A stretch of DNA of 64,000 nucleotides from an uncultured Granulosicoccaceae bacterium (GCA_938007995.1 CALLLW010000043.1:1-64000), one strand, 5' to 3'. Counted from the stretch's first letter, positions 45,854 through 55,786 are shown. The notes: a model not told the origin generated them from the letters alone. Numbers and translations are program-made.

Positions 45854-46858
45854 TCAGCTCTGATTGATTTGCATAGAACCAATATCCGCTGCATCAGCAG
45901 ACAAGTCACGATCAAATACTCGCTGGTATAACTCTTCGAGCAAATCACGTTCAACTGGATCGCACTTGTTCAAGAAGGTCAGCTCAAACGCCAAAGCCTG
46001 ATTACTGAAAAATTTGGTGTTTTGCGCCCAGGTAATAACAGTACGCGGACTCATCACAGTCGACAAATCTCCATTCCTGAATGCAGATCGGGTCAGGTCT
46101 GCCATGGTGACCATACGTGCGACTGTTTCACGGCCCTCTTCAGTATCAAAGTGCGGATTTTTTGCCAAGACAATCTCGGTTTCTTTCGCATGATCAAGAT
46201 AGTTCAGCACGGTAGTGATTGACCAGCGATCCATCTGGGCCTGGTTAATCTGCTGAGTACCATGATAAAGACCGGTGGTGTCACCCAGCCCAACCGTATT
46301 GGCAGTCGCAAACAATCGGAAACTTGGATGCGGCGTAATCACTCGACTTTGATCGAGCAACGTCAAACGACCCGCTGACTCCAAAACCCGTTGAATCACG
46401 AACATGACATCCGGCCTGCCGGCGTCGTATTCATCAAACACCAGAGCGACGTTTCTCTGGTAAGCCCAGGGCAGGATGCCGTCCTGAAATTCGGTGACCT
46501 GCTTGCCGTCTTCAAGCACGATTGCATCTTTTCCGATCAGATCGATCCGGCTGACATGGCTGTCGAGATTGATTCTCAGACACGGCCAGTTGAGCCTGGC
46601 GGCAACCTGCTCGATGTGAGTCGACTTCCCGGTACCATGAAAACCACTCACCAGTACCCGACGATCAGTGGCAAAACCCGCCAGAATTGCGAGGGTTGTC
46701 GATGGATTGAAGAGATAGTCGGCATCAAACTCAGGCACCAGGTCTGTTGTGCTACTGAAGGCAGGCACCTTCATATCGATATCAATGCCAAACACCTCCC
46801 GAACCGAAACTTCGCTATCGGGGACTGGCGCGATATCGCTGGTGTCTTGTGTTTTCAT
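45854..46858 (-). CDS. cobS: CobS-like AAA+ ATPase
   Basis: 334 residues, MoxR/CobS-type AAA+ ATPase. Walker A GFHGTGKSTHIEQ (about 87-99), Walker B ALVFDEYDAG, and sensor/arginine regions such as FRLFATANTVGLGDTTGLYHGTQ are typical of CobS. The start PDSEVSVREVFGIDIDMKVPAFS also fits. It precedes the CobT-like gene in an apparent operon. In cobalamin synthesis, CobS hydrolyses ATP to drive metal insertion by CobN; without CobN nearby, other roles of this pair remain open. Confidence 0.88.
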   Translation of the reverse strand: MKTQDTSDIAPVPDSEVSVREVFGIDIDMKVPAFSSTTDLVPEFDADYLFNPSTTLAILAGFATDRRVLVSGFHGTGKSTHIEQVAARLNWPCLRINLDSHVSRIDLIGKDAIVLEDGKQVTEFQDGILPWAYQRNVALVFDEYDAGRPDVMFVIQRVLESAGRLTLLDQSRVITPHPSFRLFATANTVGLGDTTGLYHGTQQINQAQMDRWSITTVLNYLDHAKETEIVLAKNPHFDTEEGRETVARMVTMADLTRSAFRNGDLSTVMSPRTVITWAQNTKFFSNQALAFELTFLNKCDPVERDLLEELYQRVFDRDLSADAADIGSMQINQS

Positions 46859-47293
46859 AAAATCAAAAGCCGTCTTTTAAGGTAACCCCGACTGTCTCGA
46901 GGCATCAGATTCTGGTTATCTACCGCGTCGGTAATTCTACATCCGTTTGCCTTTCGCTGCGCAATTTCGACATCCCGCTAATAGCCTGCATTCAGGGAAT
47001 CAGCAGCAATCGACACTATTTCGAACCAGACGCAAATTATGCAAGTTTGGGCACTACCACGCTTTACCCTAGTGTGGTCTCAGGGCAGCAACAGACTCCA
47101 GTACCAATCGCTTGAAAATGTATCTGCCAGACACGGGACGAACGATTAATTGACAGTGGACTAAGCTGGTAACTCTGATACTCTAATTTACACCGAACCC
47201 TTTCTGCACAGCGTATCGAGCCAGAATTCGACCGGCTGTACGCCCACACAGATACACTCACGAACATAGACTCAAATACGCGGAAGCACTGCT
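46859..47293. other. Intergenic region between divergent cobS and aminotransferase genes
   Basis: 435 bases, no gene. It must carry two divergent promoters, but no strong -35/-10 pair was found. A weak dyad is present: ACCACGCT (47056-47063) against AGTGTGGT (47071-47078), with one wobble position, around a 7-base loop. Confidence 0.5.
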
Positions 47294-48160
47294 ATGGCTG
47301 TAGGCACCACCCTGTGGACTTATTTTAAAAACACCTGGCAGCAGGGCAACACACCGATTATGGGAGCAGCCGACCACGCCACCTGGCTCGGCACACTGGT
47401 TTTTGACGGAGCAAGACAATTTGAAGGCGTTGCACCGGACCTTGAAAGCCACTGTGAACGGGCAAACCAGTCCGCCATTGCCATGGGGCTCTCGCCAGGT
47501 ATCAGCACCACTGACATGATGCAAATTGCCAAAGAGGGATTGACGCGTTTTGCAGCAGATGCTGCGGTGTACATCAGACCAATGTATTGGTCAAAAGAGT
47601 CCGGCCCGAGCGTTGTTGGCGGTGATCCTGACTCTACAGAGTTCTGCATGTGCCTTGAGGAAGTTCCGATGCCCGCAGCAGATGCGAGCATGACACTCAC
47701 AACCACACAGTTCTGCCGACCTACTCTGCAGATGGCATTAGTGAACACCAAAGCTGCCTGTCTGTACCCGCACAACGCACGCATGCTGCGCGAGGCCAAT
47801 GCGAAAGGCTTTAAGAATGCTATTGTTTGCGATTCTCTGGGTAATGTCGCAGAGACTGCCACCTCAAACATCATGATGGTGAAAGACGGAGAAATATTCA
47901 CCCCCGCGCCCAACGGAACATTTCTAAACGGTATCACCAGACAGAGAATCTCCACTCTGCTGGCCCGCGAGGGTAAGACCGTGCAGGAAAAAACCTTAAC
48001 GGTAGCCGACTTTGCCCAAGCGGATGAAATCTTCGCAACCGGCAACATCTCCAAAGTCACGCCAGTGACACAGCTTGAAGATCGCACGCTGCAGCCAGGA
48101 CCAATTGCAAAAATGTGTCGGGAGCTCTATTGGGACTGGGCTTTGAGTGAAAAGAATTAA
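47294..48160 (+). CDS. Class IV aminotransferase, branched-chain type
   Basis: PLP enzyme of the IlvE/DAAT fold, 288 residues, cytoplasmic. The catalytic Lys is Lys153 in VNTKAACLYPHN (compare KAGGNY in E. coli IlvE). The later GNVAETATSNIMMVKDG and FLNGITRQRIS hold the conserved Glu and phosphate-binding residues. It differs from typical IlvE in the active-site neighbourhood (KAACLY), so another substrate (a D-amino acid or an aromatic amine, for example) is possible. The radical SAM gene starts 17 bases after its stop, suggesting cotranscription. Confidence 0.8.
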   Translation: MAVGTTLWTYFKNTWQQGNTPIMGAADHATWLGTLVFDGARQFEGVAPDLESHCERANQSAIAMGLSPGISTTDMMQIAKEGLTRFAADAAVYIRPMYWSKESGPSVVGGDPDSTEFCMCLEEVPMPAADASMTLTTTQFCRPTLQMALVNTKAACLYPHNARMLREANAKGFKNAIVCDSLGNVAETATSNIMMVKDGEIFTPAPNGTFLNGITRQRISTLLAREGKTVQEKTLTVADFAQADEIFATGNISKVTPVTQLEDRTLQPGPIAKMCRELYWDWALSEKN

Positions 48161-48177
48161 AGCAGGCGCATTGGCCA

Positions 48178-49803
48178 GTGCAAACGCAAACGGTATCTTT
48201 TAAACAGGCTGCAACTAAACAGGCTGCAAAATCACGTTATACACCGTCACGAGATGACCATGTTGTGCTGTGCACATTGAACGCGCGCTATATCCACGCC
48301 TCACTCGGCTTGCGCTATCTGCATGCGAACATGGCAGCGCTTAAGGCAGAAACCCGCATTATGGAGTTCACGATCAATCAGCGGATCGTGGATATCGCCG
48401 AGCAACTGTTACACGCCAAACCGAAGATTATCGGCTTTGGGGTCTACATTTGGAACATTGATGAGACCACCGCTTTAATCAAGCTGTTGAAGAAAATTGA
48501 GCCACAGATAGTTATTGTTATTGGCGGGCCTGAAGTCAGCCATGAATACGAAGATACCGCTATATTTTCAGCAAGTGACTTTCTGATCACCGGTCAGGCA
48601 GATTTTGAATTTAACAATTTATGCGAAAAAATTCTCAGCTCAACTGCTTCACTGCCAAAAACCCTGAACGCAGAAACCCCGGCGGTACACGACCTGCATC
48701 TGCCTTATGACCTGTACGATAAAGACGACATAAAAAATCGGGTTATGTACGTGGAAGCATCGCGCGGCTGCCCTTTTAAATGCGAGTTCTGTTTATCAGC
48801 ACTCGATAAAACCGCCTGGCCTTTTGATCTGCAAAAACTGCTGGCAGAACTGGATAAACTATATCAGCGCGGTGCGCGCCAGTTTAAGTTTGTTGACCGC
48901 ACATTTAACCTTAAAATAAAAAACTGCACCACTATTCTGCAGTTCTTTCTTGAAAGACTCAGTGTGGAGAACGATATTTTTCTGCACTTTGAGGTTATAC
49001 CCGACAAGCTGCCAGAGCCACTCAAGTTACTCATCAAGCAATTTCCACCAGGCAGCTTACAGTTTGAAATTGGCATTCAAAGCTTTAATGCGCAGGTACA
49101 GCGAACCATCAATCGCAAACAAAATATTGATGCGACCATAGAAAACCTGCAATGGCTAAAGCAGCACTCAGATGCACACATCCACGCAGATTTAATATTC
49201 GGCTTACCCGGGGAGACACTTGATACTTTTGCGGATGGCTTTAATCAACTGGTGGATCTAAAGCCTGATGAGATACAGCTAGGCATTCTTAAACGCCTTC
49301 GAGGCAGCCCAATCGTCAAACATACAGACAGTTTTGATATGCGTTATTCAGATGACCCGCCATATCAACTGCTACAAAATCAGCATGTCAGTTTCTCGAC
49401 CATGCAACGGGTACAGCGCTTCTCGCGATACTGGGATCTGATTGCAAACTCGGGACGTTTCAAGCAGTTTATACCATTGCTGCTTGGCGATGATCCGTTT
49501 GCACGATTTTTACAATTATCCGATTGGCTATTTGAAAAAACCGGGCAAACACACAAGATCGCCTACAACCGCCTGCTAGCACTGGTTTATGAGGCAGTGA
49601 TTGAGTTACAGCTTGTCGATCAGGCAATCGCTCTGCAAGCACTCGCACTGGACTGCTGCAACAACGGTGATGCACATCCACCGCGATGGTTAAGAGAACA
49701 CATGCCAGACAACACTATTGTTCAAAACGCCAGACCGGAACAACATAAACAAACAGGTGCCAGCCGACAACATCGCCATTTGGCAAATAATATAACGCGA
49801 TAG
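48178..49803 (+). CDS. B12-binding-domain radical SAM protein with DUF4080-like C terminus
   Basis: 541 residues. The N-terminal cobalamin-binding Rossmann domain (about 20-155) has VLCTLNARYIHASLGLRYL and VIVIGGPEVSHEY. The radical SAM core (about 190-410) starts with EASRGCPFKCEFCLS, a CxxxCxxC cluster motif, and includes LIFGLPGETLDTF. The C-terminal ~130 residues look like the DUF4080 tail. Such proteins are often radical methylases or methylthiotransferase relatives; the substrate is unknown. The GTG start at 48178 is the longest choice and has only a weak ribosome site; real translation might begin somewhat later. Coupled to the aminotransferase gene by spacing. Confidence 0.82.
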   Translation: MQTQTVSFKQAATKQAAKSRYTPSRDDHVVLCTLNARYIHASLGLRYLHANMAALKAETRIMEFTINQRIVDIAEQLLHAKPKIIGFGVYIWNIDETTALIKLLKKIEPQIVIVIGGPEVSHEYEDTAIFSASDFLITGQADFEFNNLCEKILSSTASLPKTLNAETPAVHDLHLPYDLYDKDDIKNRVMYVEASRGCPFKCEFCLSALDKTAWPFDLQKLLAELDKLYQRGARQFKFVDRTFNLKIKNCTTILQFFLERLSVENDIFLHFEVIPDKLPEPLKLLIKQFPPGSLQFEIGIQSFNAQVQRTINRKQNIDATIENLQWLKQHSDAHIHADLIFGLPGETLDTFADGFNQLVDLKPDEIQLGILKRLRGSPIVKHTDSFDMRYSDDPPYQLLQNQHVSFSTMQRVQRFSRYWDLIANSGRFKQFIPLLLGDDPFARFLQLSDWLFEKTGQTHKIAYNRLLALVYEAVIELQLVDQAIALQALALDCCNNGDAHPPRWLREHMPDNTIVQNARPEQHKQTGASRQHRHLANNITR

Positions 49804-49949
49804 TTTCTGTCTTGTTTGTCAGCTGGCCTGCCGCACTGCTGCGGTAAGTATTTGTCGGCAGTTTCTGTTTTGCCTGCTACACTTTTCACTACCCGGCGGG
49901 CACCGCACTCGCCAGGCTATTCGTAAAATTAAACATCGGAGAATAATCG

Positions 49950-50216
49950 ATGATTGAAGATGTCACTCTACTGACGCTGATAATTTACGGCGTCGTTGGC
50001 ATAGTGCTCGGCCTGGTACTCGGGCTATTGCTGAAAGGACGCGGATTCGGCTGGTTCGGCAACCTTTGCCTGGGCTTGCTGGGAGCATTTCTGGGTGGGT
50101 TAGTACTAACTTTCACCAGCCATGTTACTGATAATAACCCGCTAATGAATGCCGCTGCCGCCGCGGCTGGAAGCGTGCTGCTGATTTTGATCGTCGCCAT
50201 CCTGAAGCGTCGCTAG
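49950..50216 (+). CDS. Small GlsB/YeaQ/YmgE-like membrane protein
   Basis: 88 residues with three hydrophobic segments (about 8-30, 36-56, 66-84) and a Gly-rich GWFGNLCLGLLGAFLGG core, typical of the GlsB/YeaQ/YmgE (transglycosylase-associated) family. These proteins are often stress-induced; their biochemical role is not known. GGAG lies nine bases before the ATG. Monocistronic in appearance; a GC stem follows downstream. Confidence 0.82.
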   Translation: MIEDVTLLTLIIYGVVGIVLGLVLGLLLKGRGFGWFGNLCLGLLGAFLGGLVLTFTSHVTDNNPLMNAAAAAAGSVLLILIVAILKRR

Positions 50217-50326
50217 CAGATCACGTTTAAGGTTGTTGAGCTCGCTTTGCACAACGGAAAGAGTGCTCAGCTACCTTTGGAATAGCGCACTCACCGCACC
50301 AGCGAAAATTCACGCACATTTTTGAC

Positions 50327-50346
50327 AGGCCGGCCGCCTCCGGCCT
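50327..50346. terminator. GC-rich stem-loop
   Basis: AGGCCGG (50327-50333) pairs with CCGGCCT (50340-50346) around a six-base loop, about 110 bases after the small membrane protein gene. Only GATTTC follows, so a T tract is poor; a terminator is likely but not certain. Confidence 0.5.
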
Positions 50347-50474
50347 GATTTCAATTGGAAATTTCCATCGACCACAACTTACCTGGTCATTGTGCTATGC
50401 CGCCATGACAGGAAAGGCTATCATTGTGATCCTGTTTGATTGCCTTCGAATTACAGATAACACTGGAGTAAGCC

Positions 50475-51884
50475 ATGGAGATCCAATCCTGTGGAGCGGC
50501 TCAGGAAGTCACCGGCTCCTGCCACTTAATAAAAGTTGGCGGGCATAATGTGCTGCTGGATTGCGGGTTAATCCAGGGCCGCCGTAAAGACGAAAACCGC
50601 AACCGCGATCCATTTCCGTTTGATCCGGCAAAACTTGATGCTGTTATCCTCAGCCACGCACATATCGACCACAGCGGCAGACTGCCTCTGCTTATTAAAA
50701 ATGGTTTTGACGGCCCCATCTATACCCACAGTGCAAGCGCCGATCTCTGCAACACATTACTAAAAGACTCAGCATACCTGAACTATAAAAATACCCAGTG
50801 GGAAAACAAACGCCGTGCCCGCAAAGGCAAAAAACCTCTGCAGCCACTGTATGAAAGAGAAGATGCTGCAAAAGCGCTGAAGCTTTTCAGCACCCTTGAA
50901 TATGGTGAGAAAAAAGAAATACTGCCTGGAGTCACAATCAAACTATCTGATGCCGGTCATATTGTAGGATCTTCGATAGTCGAGCTTTGGCTTAAAGAAG
51001 CACAGCTTGAAAGAAAAGTGGTGTTCAGCGGTGATCTGGGCCACCGGGGTACCGCAATACTGCGCGACTTCACCATGATTGATGAAGCCGACATTGTACT
51101 GATGGAAAGCACGTATGGCAGCCGTTGCCACCGACCGTGGGAGCAAACCTGGGCAGAGATTGATGACATTGCCCAAGCCATTCAAAAGAAACCAGGCAAT
51201 GTATTAATCCCTGCGTTTTCCGTGGGACGTACGCAAAACATCCTGTATATGTTTGCCAGAAATTACGAAAAATGGAATTTAAAGCCATGGCAGATTTTTC
51301 TTGATAGCCCAATGGCTATTGAAGCGACCGATATCTACCTACGGCACCATAGACTGTACGACACAGAGGCCGCACAGTTCTGGAAAGAGAACGGCCAGCA
51401 GCTCGGCCTGCCGAATTTGAAATACTCCAGAAGCTCTCAGGACTCTATGAAAATAAATCAGATTGAGAGCGGCGCAATAATCATTGCCGGCAGTGGCATG
51501 ATGACCGGCGGTCGCATAAAACATCACCTCAAACATAATATCTGGCGCCGCAATTGCCATCTTATTGTGACCGGCTATCAATCCCATGGCACGATGGGCC
51601 GCAAATTAGTAGAAGGCGCAAAAAAGATAAACCTGTGGGGCCAAAGCATCGCAGTAAAAGCGAAAATCCATACCATTGGCGGATTATCTGCACACACCGA
51701 CCAGAAGGGACTGATGGACTGGTATGGCAATTTTAAAAATCGACCTCCTGTTTTTCTGGTTCATGGCGAAGCGGATACCATGGAGGTGCTGCGTCAGAAA
51801 TTAAGAGATGATCTGAACGCACCCGCGCACATTGCACATGCGGGAAAAATTATTGATTTAGAAAACATCTCTCAGTATCAGTAA
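50475..51884 (+). CDS. Beta-CASP metallo-beta-lactamase-fold RNA hydrolase
   Basis: 469 residues. The N-terminal metallo-beta-lactamase domain carries SHAHIDHSG with His61, His63, Asp65 and His66 as di-zinc ligands; further ligands are in SDAGHIVGS and FSGDLGHRGT. The beta-CASP insert follows (about 200-330) with IPAFSVGRTQNILY, and the protein closes with the RNA-specificity part, SAHTDQKGLMDW and FLVHGEADTMEVL. The family includes CPSF73/RNase-J relatives and bacterial single-chain forms such as TTHA0252, so RNA endo- or exonuclease activity is likely. Separate promoter; an epimerase gene follows after 26 bases. Confidence 0.88.
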   Translation: MEIQSCGAAQEVTGSCHLIKVGGHNVLLDCGLIQGRRKDENRNRDPFPFDPAKLDAVILSHAHIDHSGRLPLLIKNGFDGPIYTHSASADLCNTLLKDSAYLNYKNTQWENKRRARKGKKPLQPLYEREDAAKALKLFSTLEYGEKKEILPGVTIKLSDAGHIVGSSIVELWLKEAQLERKVVFSGDLGHRGTAILRDFTMIDEADIVLMESTYGSRCHRPWEQTWAEIDDIAQAIQKKPGNVLIPAFSVGRTQNILYMFARNYEKWNLKPWQIFLDSPMAIEATDIYLRHHRLYDTEAAQFWKENGQQLGLPNLKYSRSSQDSMKINQIESGAIIIAGSGMMTGGRIKHHLKHNIWRRNCHLIVTGYQSHGTMGRKLVEGAKKINLWGQSIAVKAKIHTIGGLSAHTDQKGLMDWYGNFKNRPPVFLVHGEADTMEVLRQKLRDDLNAPAHIAHAGKIIDLENISQYQ

Positions 51885-51910
51885 TTGCATAGGCTTTAAG
51901 GTAAATTTAG

Positions 51911-52801
51911 ATGGCAAAAATCGCAGTGACCGGCGCTTCCGGGCTGATAGGACGCGAACTGGTCAAACAACTCTCTGCTCACCATGAGCTGGTTGAAATT
52001 GACATAGCTATAGATGCAAAGGCGCATGATATCAGTAATGCTGAGATCGCATGTCAGCTAACAGAAAACTGCGACGGTATCATCCACCTTGCAGCTGTTT
52101 CCAGAGTTGCCGAAGCACAGGAGTATCCGCTGCGCACCTGGTCAAGCAATGTCTCAGGCACTCATCACATCCTCGACGCCGCAATGAAAAGCAAAAACAA
52201 GCCCTGGGTAATTCACGCCAGCAGTCGAGAGGTCTACGGCAATCAGCCGAGAAAGGCGATTACTGAAGACACCCCGATGACACCACTGAATATTTACGGA
52301 CGTTCAAAAGCTGCCGGTGAAGGCATGGTATACGGAGCGCAGGATGCAGGTGCCAATGTCGCCATTCTTCGCTTTGCTAATGTGTACGGTGATATTTACG
52401 ACTATTCTGATCGAGTCATACCTGCGTTTTCCAGAGCCGCTGTGAACGGCTCGGCACTGCGGGTAGACGATGCATCTGTTTGCATGGATTTCACTCATGT
52501 CATCGATGTTGCTAAAGGTGTTGTCAACGTGGTGGACCTGCTTATGGATGGTGAGAAAAATCTACCCCCCATTCACTTTGCCACAGGCACAGGTACAACA
52601 CTCGGTGAACTGGCCCGAATCGCAGTAGCCGCAAGTAACAACGTCTGTGAATTGAATGAAGTTGAAAAACGCGAAGCCAGTGTCAGCTGCTTTATTGGTG
52701 ACCCGGCACGTGCGAAAGCCCTGCTCGGCTGGACACATGAAACACCTCTACAAACAGGCTTCAACGAGATGGTAGAAGCCTTTCAAAACTCCTCCTCTTA
52801 A
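51911..52801 (+). CDS. NAD-dependent nucleotide-sugar epimerase/dehydratase (extended SDR)
   Basis: 296 residues. The Rossmann motif GASGLIGRE begins at residue 8; IHLAAVSRVAEA, the Ser of ASSREVYG and the catalytic YGRSK (YxxxK) follow. RFANVYG and a C-terminal substrate domain complete an extended SDR. The substrate is a nucleotide sugar, not identifiable by eye. It lies 21 bases upstream of the UDP-glucuronate decarboxylase gene, implying a shared pathway for surface sugars. Confidence 0.85.
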   Translation: MAKIAVTGASGLIGRELVKQLSAHHELVEIDIAIDAKAHDISNAEIACQLTENCDGIIHLAAVSRVAEAQEYPLRTWSSNVSGTHHILDAAMKSKNKPWVIHASSREVYGNQPRKAITEDTPMTPLNIYGRSKAAGEGMVYGAQDAGANVAILRFANVYGDIYDYSDRVIPAFSRAAVNGSALRVDDASVCMDFTHVIDVAKGVVNVVDLLMDGEKNLPPIHFATGTGTTLGELARIAVAASNNVCELNEVEKREASVSCFIGDPARAKALLGWTHETPLQTGFNEMVEAFQNSSS

Positions 52802-52822
52802 TATACTAAACTCCCAAGCCCT

Positions 52823-53779
52823 ATGTCTCTTAGCAACTACAGTCCCAGAAAACGAATTCTAATCACAGGTGGAGCTGGCTTCCTCGGCTCTCATCTTACT
52901 GAAAAACTTTTGAATGACGGGCACGAGGTTATCTGTGCAGATAGTTTGTTCACTGGCACAAAAGATAATATTGCCGCCTTCAAGGATAATCCCTACTACG
53001 AATTTATACGCCACGACATCACCAGCCCGTTACAGGTTGAGGTAGATGAAATTTACAACCTGGCCTGTCCGGCTTCACCCATTCATTACCAGCACAACCC
53101 GATACATACAGTGAAAACCTCGGTAATGGGCGCAATCAACATGTTAGAGCTGGCTAAGCATTTACAATGCAAAATTCTGCACGCATCGACCAGCGAAGTG
53201 TATGGCGACCCCACTATTCATCCGCAAACCGAAGATTACTGGGGCAATGTCAATCCAATTGGTGTGAGATCATGCTACGACGAGGGAAAACGCTGCGCTG
53301 AAACTCTGTTTTTCGATTTTCATCGACAGGAAAATATCGATATACGAATTGTTAGAATATTCAATACTTACGGACCAAGAATGCATCCACAGGACGGCCG
53401 TGTGGTGTCAAACTTTATCATGCAGGCCCTAAGAGGTGATCCAATCACAATCTATGGAGACGGCTCGCAGTCGAGGTCGTTCTGCTATGTAGATGACCTG
53501 ATCAATGGATTCGTCAGATTTATGGATTTAGAACCGGGGGCAACTGGCCCAATCAATCTTGGCAATCCAAACGAGTTCACCATTAAAGAACTCGCTGAAA
53601 CAGTCATCAAGCTCACTAATTCAAAGTCAGCGTTGATTAACAATCCATTGCCGAAGGACGACCCACAACAAAGACAGCCGGAAATCTCTTACACGAAAAA
53701 GCTGATTAGCTGGGAACCACAGATACAACTGGAAGAAGGTTTAAAGAAAACCATCAGCTACTTTGAGCAATTCATTTGA
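52823..53779 (+). CDS. UDP-glucuronate decarboxylase (UDP-xylose synthase type)
   Basis: 318 residues, extended [12 protein letters not shown] (16-24) binds [41 protein letters not shown]-type text (here [12 protein letters not shown], catalytic YxxxK) and [21 protein letters not shown] are characteristic of the Uxs/UXS group, which makes UDP-xylose from UDP-glucuronate. This is a strong assignment. Together with the upstream epimerase it supplies pentose or deoxy-sugar donors for the polysaccharide genes to the right. Confidence 0.9.
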   Translation: MSLSNYSPRKRILITGGAGFLGSHLTEKLLNDGHEVICADSLFTGTKDNIAAFKDNPYYEFIRHDITSPLQVEVDEIYNLACPASPIHYQHNPIHTVKTSVMGAINMLELAKHLQCKILHASTSEVYGDPTIHPQTEDYWGNVNPIGVRSCYDEGKRCAETLFFDFHRQENIDIRIVRIFNTYGPRMHPQDGRVVSNFIMQALRGDPITIYGDGSQSRSFCYVDDLINGFVRFMDLEPGATGPINLGNPNEFTIKELAETVIKLTNSKSALINNPLPKDDPQQRQPEISYTKKLISWEPQIQLEEGLKKTISYFEQFI

Positions 53780-54110
53780 ATTGATCATCATCACACAGTT
53801 ATTCACTCCAGACCCGCGCACAAGCTGAAGTGCGGGTCATTTATCCCACAAATCTTTCACTTCAGGTAACAGGTTTACGCAAACGCAATTGTCACCCACT
53901 GACAATATCAGCCACCAGAGGTAAACTTTAAATCCCAAGCGTGAAAAAGGTTTTTGTCTCTGCTTTAGCCTTGCTATTCAGTACTTCAAATTACTATTGC
54001 CGTCTTTGAATCAAGCACTGAAAAGACTCCACACATGCATGCTCGCCCGTGTAGCAGCACAGTAAAGATTGAAGACCATTTGCGTTCACAGATACCTTGC
54101 AGGCCAATGA
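53780..54110. other. Intergenic region with a stem-loop
   Basis: 331 bases, no gene. GACCCGC (53811-53817) pairs with GCGGGTC (53832-53838); a short T-containing stretch follows, so it may terminate the epimerase-decarboxylase transcript. The remainder should hold the promoter of the glycosyltransferase cassette. No clear promoter boxes. Confidence 0.5.
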
Positions 54111-54977
54111 GTGAAGCTGCACAACAATAGCATCAGCATTTCTGTGATTATCCCGACCTACAATCGATGGCCGGCTGTTAGCAGAGCGATTGATTCAGTT
54201 ATCGCTCAAACAGAGCCGGGCGATGAGATAATTGTGGTAGACGACGGCTCCATCGACCATACAAGTGAAAATCTAAGACTTCACTACGGCAAACGTATCA
54301 AAATTATCAAACAGGCTAATCACGGTGTCAGTCATGCGCGCAATCGTGGCATCGAACAAGCCACCGGAAACTGGATTGCATTGCTCGATTCAGATGACGA
54401 ATGGATGCGGGAAAAACTGCAAAAACAAAAAGCAATAATTTCGGCAAACCGAGAATGCGTACTGTGCCATACCAATGAGATCTGGATTCGCGACGGCAAA
54501 CCTCAGAAGCAGATGAAAAAACACACGAAGTTCGGAGGGGATATATTCCGAAACTGCCTGCCGCTCTGTGTGATTTCTCCATCCTCCGCGCTCATTAAAC
54601 GTGATATTTTCTCTACCACAGGTCTTTTTGATGAGACCTTGCCCGCCTGCGAAGATTACGACCTCTGGCTGCGGATTTGCTGCAAACACCCAACCCATTA
54701 TCTTGCTGAGCCGCTATTAATCAAATACGGCGGACACGATGATCAATTGTCAAAAAAGTACTGGGGCATGGACCGATTCAGAATACAATCGCTACATAAA
54801 CTGTTACGCCAGACAATGCTCACCGAAGCTCAACGTCAGAACACACTGGATATGCTTGAACAGAAAACTATCATTCTGCTTAAAGGAGCAGTCAAGCACC
54901 ACAACCACGAACAAATTGAACAGTGCCGCTCCCTGGCCGCCGAATACAGCTTCAATGTGCCAGATGCATTGCAATGA
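54111..54977 (+). CDS. Family 2 glycosyltransferase
   Basis: 288 residues, GT-A fold, cytoplasmic face. The N terminus SISVIIPTYNRWPAVSRAI, then IIVVDDGSIDHT and the DXD-type LLDSDDEWM are typical GT2 metal/nucleotide motifs; the later PACEDYDLWLRI matches the acceptor/base ED motif. The start is GTG with GCAGG upstream. Its stop overlaps the next start codon (ATGA), so it is translationally coupled to the nucleosidase-like gene. The donor and acceptor sugars are unknown. Confidence 0.87.
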   Translation: MKLHNNSISISVIIPTYNRWPAVSRAIDSVIAQTEPGDEIIVVDDGSIDHTSENLRLHYGKRIKIIKQANHGVSHARNRGIEQATGNWIALLDSDDEWMREKLQKQKAIISANRECVLCHTNEIWIRDGKPQKQMKKHTKFGGDIFRNCLPLCVISPSSALIKRDIFSTTGLFDETLPACEDYDLWLRICCKHPTHYLAEPLLIKYGGHDDQLSKKYWGMDRFRIQSLHKLLRQTMLTEAQRQNTLDMLEQKTIILLKGAVKHHNHEQIEQCRSLAAEYSFNVPDALQ

Positions 54978-55786
54978 TAAATCTGATTGCCGCCACCAGA
55001 GCTGAGGCTGATCCAGTCATCGCCGCGCTCAAACTAAAACGAATTTCCACAAACTTCGATTTATACCAACATGACCACATACAACTGATTATCTCAGGAA
55101 TGGGAAAATGCAACGTAGCAACAGCCTGCGGTTGGCTGGCAAATAGGACCTTTAATGAAGAAGCTGCAGGTGCAACATCAGTTGCATGGTTAAATTTTGG
55201 TATTGCCGGTCACGCCACTCATGAACTGGGCAGCGCTTATATTGCACACAAGATAACTGACCTGGCCACAGGTGAGTTGTGGTATCCACATCAATTCAGC
55301 AACAATCTGCCCTCGTCAGAACTGACCACCGTAGATACTCCACTACTCGATTACCTGCCCGATCAACTTCACGACATGGAAGCCAGCTCGTTCATAAAAG
55401 CGACCAGAATTTTTTCAGACGCTGAGCTGGTTCAGTGCATCAAGGTTGTATCCGACAACCGGACAAATCCTCTGTCAGCAGTCAATGCAAAGTTTGCAAA
55501 TTCGCTAATAACCAACTCAGTCGAAATGATAATTCAACAGGCAGAACAGCTGGAGACTCTGAGCAATACAATCCCACAGCCCGAGACCAGACTATTTAAT
55601 TTACTTCACAGTCGCTGGCACTTCAGTGCATCTCAGACCACACAACTTCGTCGGCTACTGCAACGGTACGCAGCACTGCTGGATAGTGCGGAAAATATTC
55701 CCGAACCACTACAGCAAAAAACCAGCTCAAAAGACGTGTTGAACTGGCTAAAAGGTCAGGTGGACCGCGCTGACATTTCCTTATGA
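54974..55786 (+). CDS. MTA/SAH-nucleosidase-like (PNP_UDP fold) protein
   Basis: 270 residues from the ATG at 54974, which overlaps the glycosyltransferase stop; an upstream ATG at 54923 lies inside that gene and is unlikely. The N-terminal half reads like an Mtn/Pfs nucleosidase: LIAATRAEADPV, ISGMGKCNVATACGWL, FGIAGHA, then HDMEASSFIKA (substrate Met-Glu pair) and VVSDNRTNP with the probable catalytic Asp. The last ~80 residues (a helical extension) are not in Mtn. Expected to cleave the N-glycosidic bond of an adenosine-type compound. Coupled by ATGA to the following radical SAM gene, which points to a joint pathway. Confidence 0.72.
   Translation: MINLIAATRAEADPVIAALKLKRISTNFDLYQHDHIQLIISGMGKCNVATACGWLANRTFNEEAAGATSVAWLNFGIAGHATHELGSAYIAHKITDLATGELWYPHQFSNNLPSSELTTVDTPLLDYLPDQLHDMEASSFIKATRIFSDAELVQCIKVVSDNRTNPLSAVNAKFANSLITNSVEMIIQQAEQLETLSNTIPQPETRLFNLLHSRWHFSASQTTQLRRLLQRYAALLDSAENIPEPLQQKTSSKDVLNWLKGQVDRADISL

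Noticed and set aside
47320..48087. 255-codon open frame antisense to the aminotransferase gene
   Set aside because: Fully inside a recognised gene on the other strand; composition is that of a shadow frame.
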